The position numbers were made by a program, and so were the translations under genes. A stretch of 64,000 nucleotides of DNA from positions 170,967-234,966 of the forward strand of contig NC_051091.1 in assembly GCF_901709675.1 (NCBI RefSeq). Direction: 5' to 3'. Of this stretch, positions 56,660 through 64,000 are shown in pieces. The notes under the pieces are model-generated. The model was not told where the DNA came from, ran no database searches, and saw nothing but the letters and a program-made list of their open reading frames with translations. How positions within the stretch are numbered: position 1 is the first letter of the stretch; every line of letters starts with the position of its first letter. The stretch comes from Syngnathus acus (taxonomy: Eukaryota > Chordata > Actinopteri > Syngnathiformes > Syngnathidae).

Positions 56660-58420
56660 TAACAGCAGCTGTTAAATGTCGGCGGTGGACCGAGGTAAGC
56701 TCGGGACGCGTTTTCACGATTATTTCTCGAGCCGAATGACCTCGTCCGTAGTCGACACTTTCTGGCTTTGTGTACCTTTCTTGGTATTTACACTAACAGC
56801 ACTCGATAGATATGTGCTTGTTTTAGGCTGCGTAGCATTCCACAAGTGTAGCGTGACGTACTCGCGTGGTTCCCTGTGCGCTTGTTGTCCTTTCTCGGCC
56901 GGCCGGCCGGCCGGCCGGCTTAATCCCCTCCCCCATGAGTTGGTTTTATATAAAGCAGCGAGGTGGAATAATGGCAAAACACGAGTGCCTGGAAGTGGCT
57001 TTTACAAAAGAGCTTTTGTCTATCCCGTGCCACCATTTGAATAGCCAAGAAGCACATACCTAAGTCGGTTTCACATACGTACGTACGTACGTACGATCCA
57101 TTGCTTGGTGAACCTGACGCAACCATTGCTGCTCCTCTGCCTACTTTGCATATTACACCGGCACTTGTGAGGAGTTTACTTTTCATTTGGTTTTGGTCTG
57201 TTCCATGTGGTCGTTGCATGTATCCACAGAGGGTGGCGAGGTCCTTTTGTTACGTTCCCGTGGTTGGAGAGAAGGCTGTTCTTATGGAGTAACCAACCGG
57301 AGAGCAGCGTTTGGAGATGGGGAGGGAAGGGGGGGGGGGTGCTGAGAGGTGAAGGCATTCTTCTGGGAGAATGTGCCTTTCTTTCCATGGACTTGACATG
57401 TTAATCCACGTACTCACCTTCGCTTGGTCTTGTCATTTTTCAAATCCCCCCAAAAAAGAACCCTAACAGATGATTCCAAAAAATCTTTCGTTTTAGCTCT
57501 AAAATGGCAAATGTTACAAGATTCTGTCATTTCCAGTCTGCCCCTGATTTAAAGCGATTCCAAAATATCCACATACAGTAAGTATATTGGCCACCGTGAG
57601 TTTTCATGGACTCTTGAAAAGCAGGATTGTATGAGGACTTTTCTACGGACAGCTTGTCGCGAAATGACGACAAAGAAATGGAAGCGCCGCTTCATCGGAA
57701 AGAGCAGCCGAAATGGAGTCTCTCGGGGCAAAAGCGGCTGGGAAAAAGGGGGTTGCTATGTAACGCCCCGTGTGAATGTGAAGGCATGTCCAAAGTTCAG
57801 GACCCCGGCCGGCCGGCCGGCTCAGCGCTGCCAGCAGCTAGCGTACAAGCGTAGCACAGTGTTCTACACTCTGGGATACGGACGGGAAGCCAGCCGGCGA
57901 CGTGCCCTTTCAAATGATGCACGGAGCAATAAAAGGGAGGGACAAAGAAGCAAAAAAGACATCGAAGGACTTCATGAGCAGGGGAGCAACGGCGCTCGTT
58001 CGGACAACAATACTCCACACCGTTGTATCGTGCGTGGTCCGTATGGCACGTCGGCAAAATCCATCATTTGAAATGACTTCAATGGTTGTGGAGTCTGCCA
58101 TCGAGCAGCAATAGCACAACTCAGACAGCAGACCTGTTCCTCTCCAATCAAAGCAGTCATTCGGTGAAGGCAACAGCTCAAGGCTACAGCTGGGCTGATA
58201 AGCAAAGCCACAACACCGCACTGGATTGCTGTGAGAGCAGAAAAAGACCACAAAATCCAAGAGAGAGCCTGGAAGGAATCCAAAATAGCAATCTGATGGC
58301 CAATTTGGAGGTTGCAGCACACAACAAAAGAATAGCCAAAAAAGGCAACATTTCAAGATGGTGAGTCTTTTTGGAATCATGGCGAAAAACAGTGGCAACT
58401 GAATGCTGGCAATACACCTG
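56660..58420. other. GC-rich intergenic DNA, possible unknown 5' exon
   Basis: At 56676 an ATG opens MSAVDR and runs into 'gag|gtaagc' at 56694-56695, which looks like a short first coding exon, but no partner exon was found. CCGG tandem repeats lie at 56899-56918 and 57807-57822, and a GTAC palindromic repeat at 57076-57094. No family was recognised. Confidence 0.25.
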
Positions 58421-58424
58421 GAGA

Positions 58425-58426
58425 AA

Positions 58427-58518
<92 letters not shown>

Positions 58519-58547
58519 GAAAGAAAGAAAGAAAGAAAGAAAGAGAA
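58425..58547. repeat. (GAAA)n microsatellite
   Basis: Around 30 GAAA units with two GAGA interruptions near the end, then GGAC units (58549-58563). Confidence 0.97.
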
Positions 58548-58799
58548 AGGACGGACGGACGGATAGGAGCAGCTTGCCAAACGATACAAAGAATCAATCC
58601 CCCATGAGCTGATGCCTTTGCGCTCACGTTTGTGTGACATTTTGCACAAGTGCGGGAGCTATGCTGAGCCTGTTCAAAGTCGACACTGTCCTTCTGCTTT
58701 AACAATGCTACTCCACTGCAATCATGTTTTCCTTTAGGTTTGGAAAGGGCCCACTTTTGGGTCGAAGGAAGGAGCAAGGCCACTCGCGTCATCCAGGAG

Positions 58800-58960
58800 C
58801 AACGACACAGTCGTGGCACATTGGCTTGAGTGTGGTGTAAAGTCCACTCCCCGCCTCGCCCCGCCTGGCGGCCCGGCCGTCCCCTTGGCCCAAACCACAT
58901 CCCAGCGGCAGCTATTTAAAGCGGCGGCGGCGGCGGCTGCATGTCGTAGCAGTAGCCACA
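58800..58960 (+). promoter_or_regulatory. GC-rich promoter-like segment with TATA-like box
   Basis: GC-box-like 'ccccgcctggcgg' and 'cccgcctcgccccgcc' lie upstream of 'gctatttaaagc' (58910-58921), followed by a CGG triplet run (58922-58937). It could be the upstream promoter of plxnb1, which begins about 3.7 kb downstream on the same strand, or of an unknown transcript. Motif evidence only. Confidence 0.35.
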
Positions 58961-61670
58961 CAAACAGACGCCTCCCCCCATCTCATGTCTGCTGAGGCTT
59001 TTCTCTCTTTTCATATTGCCCTCAGCTCAGCTTACCTTCTTCATCCCTTTGCCAATGATTGTGTTGTTTTTCGACGCTGATACACAAACAAAGCCGTGTT
59101 GCTCACGATACTCACCATACTTGCGTTCTTAAGTTGAATCTTTCCGTCCAACTTCTCTGTCAGGTCAGGCTCCTCCCTCTCTCTCCACTTGATGGCAAAG
59201 AACGTCTATGGAACCGATTGTGTTATTCAATGTTTTCCAACTTCTCCGAAGCGTTAAAGGATACGCGTCTATCTCGGCGGCAAGACAAGGTGACTTTCCC
59301 GGAGCGGGCAATATTATCGATCACATTGTGTCCGCTTGTCGGCCAGGAACTCCAAATTTGACATTGGGACATTTTCATTTTTCTTGTTGTTTTCAAAGTC
59401 ACCTTGTTTGTCTCGCTCGCTTCCGTGATAGCGAGCGTGCTGGAACGAGAGTCAAACCAAATTCATCAACCTCATTCAAATGGGTTGGTTGCAAGCTTCA
59501 GAATATGGGATCTTTGAATCTTCTGATGTGGGAATAGCAGTTTTGGAGCAATATCCATCGGAACAGTCCAAGCCTGCCTGCGGTGTGCTTGTCTGACCTT
59601 TGACACGGTGAAATGGAATCCACATTCAATAAATAGACAGACGTGTGACCAAGTAGGCCAATTGATTTCAAGCAGAACCCTCATTGGGATGGGATGGGAT
59701 GGGAGGAATGGGAGGAATGGGAGGAATGGGAGGAATGGTCAAGCTGTGAAGCAAACATGCTAACTAGCCATCGTGCCGTGCCGTGCCGTGCCATCAACTA
59801 CTGAATGAGCGTTGAAAGAGAGCAGCCTCCCTCCCTCCCTCCCTCCCTCTGTTACTGGCCATACTGCTGTGAGCTTAGATGAGTCATAAATCACGCTTAT
59901 GATATGTTCCACCTCCCCCTTTGCTTTTTTTTAATCAGATGTGCATCTGGCCTGGCTTGGATTGGTTTCTCTGGGAATAGATTTAGAGCATCACGTGATG
60001 CATCTAGGACGACGGACAGCTGAGGTGCCGCGTTGTTGTTATTATTCCCCTCTGGTGCATAGCGTGATCAGACAAATGGATTTGGAATGGATGTGTGTGT
60101 GAAAGTGAGAACCCAGACTTTGACATTGTGCCACAGTGGCACAATAACAACTGGAGTTTTGAGTTGAATCAGAAAACAACAACCCCCCCCTATCCCGTGC
60201 GACATTTGTCAGAGCAAACGTTCTTGCTAGTGTTGCTCATCAAGCAACTCATTAATAATTCCCGCCTTGTGGCCAGATGGAAGCGGAGTGCAGCCTGACC
60301 TCCGAGGTCAGGTCACTTAGACTTCAATGCGCTTGATGCTTTGGGTGAATTCAGAGCAGAGGCAGTAGCCAGTAGCTGCTCTCGCAGTACAAACACACTG
60401 CTTGTGTGTGTGTTTGTGTGTGCATAATGAGTAGTGGAACGCTGACCCTGGTGCTGTCTGGGATCCAATGGGCTTATTCGAGTGGATACATTGGATTTGA
60501 TTGGAGATACGGAAAGACAAACAGGGCAAATTAAAAATGTAGGCCAGCCATATCGTACCTTTTCACTGAAAACGAATGTGGTATGAAGCTGAAGCTGGAA
60601 CGCGCTTTGATGGCGGACTCCAATGTAGCGCGAGTGATTTCATTTCCAATGACTGTGCCGCTTGTTTCAAATGAAAGCCTTTTGGTTTGTCCAACCTGTT
60701 ATTTTAGGACAGCGCTGCAGCTGAAAATAATCTCCAAAGTATGATGAACAGCTAGCGAAAACACGACAAGGAGCACACCACAAAATGTCACGCGGTATGG
60801 TATCCCCGCCGCGCCAGGACGTTTGTGCCACGGCTAAAACGTGTCATCTTCCCCAAAAATATTGGGCTCCAAAAAAAACCAAATCTCATTTTCAAAAGCC
60901 CCATTTCGATGTCAACACTCGTGACTGACTGCCTATCAGAGACACCTTTATCTGCATGTTTTGACTTTCAGTTGACATCTTCAGCCAAAGTCGAGAAGGC
61001 AAAGCTCGACTCTGATTGGCTGTGGACTTTTGGTGGCCTCGCTTACCTGCTCGGGGTCAGCTGATGAAAGCGCTTTTGCGCCCATGCTTCTTTGCTACTT
61101 TCTCTTTCGTTTCAAATTGTGAGTCATGTTTGGCGCCCGCCGCAAGCGACAGTTGCCTGACAAAGGCAGTCCAAAGCATTGTGCCGAGTCCAGCCCTCCG
61201 GGTCAGAGCAGGTTTGTCGTGGGACGTGACTCACACATTCAGACAGTGGCTGGCGCTGTTCTCATGCCGCATTAAGCTGATAGGTAGCTCGCTCTAGTTA
61301 TCACACAGTTCAATTGGATTAGGGGACACGCATTGTGAACTTTCACAGATTGTATCCTCGGAGACAGAACGAGCGCGCTTTGCAACCTGGCTGGCTGGCT
61401 GGCTGGCTCAAGCACTGGAGATGCCTGGCCATTCTAAAATGGATCTTGCAAGCCATCAATAGCAGCAGCGCTGGGGGAAACGTTTACATCCTTCATTTAC
61501 TGTTTGATATTCTTTCTGCCTAAGAAGGACTGTGACAAATGAGCGCTTCCATTTGCGAGTCGTGTCTCGTGTCCATAGGTGGCCCTTTCCGTATGCTAGG
61601 CTGGCTGGCCAAAGTCAGCCAGACAAGGTCAAAGGTTGTGTTTGCATCATTTGCCCACTGAAGCTGGCAT
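58960..61670. other. Intergenic DNA or plxnb1 5' intron
   Basis: No coding exon recognised. It includes GGGAT and GGGAGGAAT repeats (59688-59737), a CCGTG repeat (59773-59790) and a CTGG run (61389-61408). Confidence 0.4.
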
Positions 61671-61679
61671 CCAAGTACC

Positions 61680-61734
<55 letters not shown>

Positions 61735-62045
61735 CCACGCAGGCAGCCACGCAGGCAGCCACGCAGGCAGCCACGCAGGCAGCCACGCAGGCAGGCGGCC
61801 ACGCAGGCAGCCACGCAGGCAGCCATGCAGGCAGCCACGCAGGCAGGCAGGCAGGCAGGCAGGCAGGCGGCCACGCAGGCAGGCAGGCAGCCATGCAGGC
61901 AGCCACGCAGGCAGCCACGCAGGCGGCCACGCAGGCAGCCACGCAGGCGGCCACGCAGGCGGCCACGCAGGCGGCCACGCAGGCAGCCACGCAGGCAGCC
62001 ACGCAGGCAGCCACGCAGGCAGCCACGCAGGCAGCCACGCAGGCA
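61680..62045. repeat. AGGC microsatellite passing into a 12-bp minisatellite
   Basis: About 13 AGGC tetramers (61681-61732) are followed by roughly 25 copies of a 12-base unit, 'aggcagccacgc', with variants 'aggcggccacgc' and 'aggcagccatgc' and inserted AGGC tetramers. Because 12 is a multiple of 3, long frames stay open on both strands (AACV, HAGS and PAWL repeats), so these frames are not evidence of genes. Confidence 0.97.
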
Positions 62046-62333
62046 GGCCTGTAATCATTCCATGACGATGCCTCAGACTCGTGTTGGGCTAGATGATGTC
62101 TATTCTTTCTCAAATATCATCACAACGGCCTTCTCGTATTGACCAACTTGAAAGTGGAAGTTAGTTAGGGTGAGCAAAATTTGAATGGGAAGAAGCATCC
62201 CAGTGCCTGCAAGTTTTTACAAGTATTGAGTCCCAAAAGTGTATAGCATTTTTTTTTTTTTTTGTTTTGGTTACTGGAAGTCACCTATCATTAAACGAAA
62301 CGCTTGATTGAGGTTGTCTTTTTGTGTACTGCA

Positions 62334-62483
62334 GATTCCTTTGTTCCGACAAGTAAGAATTTGAAGACGTTACCTGCTCGACGCGTTGGACTGTGATGTC
62401 TTTTTGTGCGTGATGTCTGCAACAAGTGCTGCCAGGTTAAGAGGTCCAGTGCCTCTGCAACGCAGCAGTAAAGGAAGCCAATG
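62334..62483 (+). other. Putative plxnb1 5' UTR exon
   Basis: Bounded by an acceptor-like 'tactgcag' (62326-62333) and a strong donor 'atg|gtgagt' (62481-62489). It lies 193 bases before the acceptor of the first coding exon on the same strand. Exon status is inferred from splice signals and position. Confidence 0.4.
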
Positions 62484-62567
62484 GTGAGTTGGCAGCTTTC
62501 TCAAAGTTGTTGTTTGTAGCATATTGTTCTATGGGTGGAAGTCACTCTACATATTTAAAGGCCTGAT

Positions 62568-62674
<107 letters not shown>

Positions 62675-62686
62675 AGATCGGCCGCC

Positions 62687-63808
62687 ATGCCAGCGAGGGC
62701 GATGCGTTGTCTTCAAGCCATCGCAGTGCGATGGCTGCTGCTGTCGGCGACGGGCCGGGGCCTTCCGTCCGAGCCCGCTTTTGTCCTTTATCCCAGCTTC
62801 GTACGCAATGACACGGAATTTGAGCACTTGGCCTTGCACCCTGACCCCGACGTGGGTGGCGTTTACGTGGGCGCTCGCGACCACTTATTTCAGCTGGACA
62901 AATCCCTGCAGCTGGAAGTGGAGGATCCCACCGGCCCGGTCAAAGACAGCAGAGAATGCTTGCCTCCCGTCACGGAGAGCAACTGCCCTCAAGCCAGGCT
63001 CACCAGTAACCACAACAAGCTCTTGCTGATCGACCCCTATTCCATGGAGCTCATCACCTGCGGCAGCGTCAACCAAGGCATTTGCCAGAAACGAAGTCTC
63101 CGCTCCGTCGACCGGGTGCTCTTCTCCGCCGAGACGCCGGTGGACACCCAGTACGTAGCGGCCAATCACCCCGACGTCAGTACCGTGGGCCTGGTGGTTC
63201 GCTCCCATCCGCAAAGACGGCCCGTTCTCTTTGTCGGGCGTGGCTACACCAGCAGCCAGCCGCCCATCGCCACGCGCAACTTGGAGCAAGAACCCATTTT
63301 TTCTTACGAGGAAACGGCCAAGTTGGCCGTGGCCGGCCGCCTCTCTGAATACGATCATCATTTCGTGGCCTCCTTTGCCCACCGCCATCACGTCTACTTC
63401 CTCTTCTACAGGCGAGATCTGAAATCCAAATCGCGCGAGTACCGCACTTTTGTCTCCCGCGTGTGTTTGGACGATCAAGCCTATTATTCCTACGTGGAGG
63501 TCCCCTTGACGTGCCGTTCCCGGGCGGGCAAGAATTACAATCTCCTTCAAGCCGTCCGGCTGGGCTTCTCCAAGGACGTCACGGCGGCTCCAGGCTCCGA
63601 GATCCTTCTCGGTGTTTTTTCCACCCGCTCGGCTTCGTCCAACGGACCCGGCGAAGACTCCGCCCTGTGCGTCTTTGGCCTGGAAGACGTGGACCGCAGG
63701 ATTAACGCCACCAGAGACCTGTGTTACACAAAGATGGGCAGAGAGTCTGGTGTGGAGACGGCCTACATCGAATACGAAGTCAAATCCAACTGTGTCAACC
63801 TTCTGGAG
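62687..63808 (+). CDS. plxnb1: Plexin-B1, first coding exon (partial gene)
   Basis: Plexin-B1 is the single-pass receptor for Sema4D, signalling through its cytoplasmic R-Ras/Rap GAP domain and RhoGEF binding. This exon encodes 374 residues from a Kozak start (gccgccATGc) to the donor gag|gtgagt at 63808. After a signal-peptide-like start (MPARAMRCLQAIAVRWLLLS) comes most of the sema domain: FEHLALHPDPDVGGVYVGA, TGPVKDSRECLPPV, NKLLLIDPYSMELITCGSV, DTQYVAANHPDVSTVGLVV, FVGRGYTSSQPP, FSYEETAKLAVAGRLSEYDH, YRTFVSRVCLDDQAYYSYVEV, ALCVFGLEDVDRRINATRD and AYIEYEVKSNC. The motifs GRGYTS and SYEETAKLAV..GRLSEY point to B1 rather than B2 or B3. The rest of sema, PSI, IPT, transmembrane and GAP parts lie past the window end. 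Which teleost duplicate (a or b) it is cannot be told. Confidence 0.93.
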
Positions 63809-63929
63809 GTGAGTTCCTACAGTCCTACACACTGGCAAAGGAACAGAACTGTGTCAAACGCCGACAGTCTCTGTTTCTGCTCGAAGCAAAACTAAGTATG
63901 ACTAAACGTTGGAATAGATGGAGTGCAGA

Positions 63930-64000
63930 GTGAATGAATGAATGAATGAATGAATGAACGAATGAATGAATGAATGAACGAACGAACGAACGAATGAATG
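63930..64000. repeat. (GAAT)/(GAAC) array in plxnb1 intron
   Basis: GAAT units with a late block of GAAC units, running to the window end, about 120 bases past the plxnb1 donor. Confidence 0.95.

Noticed and set aside
57631-58071. 146-codon basic frame
   Set aside because: Overlaps an equally long antisense frame, crosses a CCGG repeat and matches no family.
61520-62142. Long frames of 147-197 codons on both strands (AACV, PAWL, HAGS repeats)
   Set aside because: Artefacts of a minisatellite whose unit is a multiple of three; no complexity outside the repeat and no family match.
62885-63838. 317-codon minus-strand frame opposite plxnb1
   Set aside because: Antisense shadow of a GC-rich coding exon; the plus-strand frame carries a clear sema domain.

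Overview
The window is nuclear DNA of a ray-finned fish. Genes are split by short GT-AG introns, codon use is vertebrate-like, and the encoded proteins are standard vertebrate families. Intergenic DNA is saturated with tetranucleotide microsatellites and carries decayed Tc1/mariner pieces and repeats common in teleosts. Density of simple repeats and short introns would suit a compact percomorph genome such as a pipefish or seahorse, but that is a guess. No bacterial or viral genes, CRISPR array, rRNA or tRNA were recognised.

Layout: 1-9650 is repeat-rich DNA without a supported gene, including a Tc1-like 3' end (~4330-4520), a broken Tc1-like transposase (~7130-7437) followed by a compound tetranucleotide array, and GC-rich triplet-repeat patches (~8600-9100). 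9713-11060 (-) is a three-finger C2H2 zinc-finger gene. 11962-16059 (-) is zc3h11a in 14 coding exons, head to head with 18327-22195 (+), sypl1. 23882-27294 (+) is serinc3, convergent with tp53rk (28043-28996, -). 31025-32851 (+) is slc2a10, convergent with csnk2a1 (34651-37322, -, 12 coding exons). 41111-42161 (-) is tcf15, 44815-46951 (-) is scrt2, 50224-51968 (-) is ube2v1. 52000-62300 has no supported gene. The first coding exon of plxnb1 (62687-63808, +) closes the window and continues beyond it.

The human counterparts of serinc3, tp53rk, slc2a10, csnk2a1, tcf15, scrt2 and ube2v1 all lie on chromosome 20, so most of the window is a conserved synteny block; the order supports the paralog calls. 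The genes do not form one pathway: they cover mRNA export (zc3h11a), vesicle membrane (sypl1), membrane lipid/antiviral factor (serinc3), tRNA modification (tp53rk), glucose/dehydroascorbate transport (slc2a10), constitutive kinase (csnk2a1), somite and neural transcription factors (tcf15, scrt2), K63 ubiquitin chains (ube2v1) and semaphorin receptor (plxnb1).

No new multi-gene system was found. The most notable features are microsatellites lying directly against coding starts (zc3h11a, scrt2, plxnb1; tcf15 slightly further) and around the scrt2 stop codon, a GC-AG intron in tp53rk, an apparently short serinc3 N-terminus, loss of proline-directed sites from the csnk2a1 tail, and a changed basic region plus a Gly/Ala/Pro insert in tcf15. 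Exon boundaries were deduced by eye from splice signals, reading-frame continuity and remembered family sequences; none was checked by alignment software.
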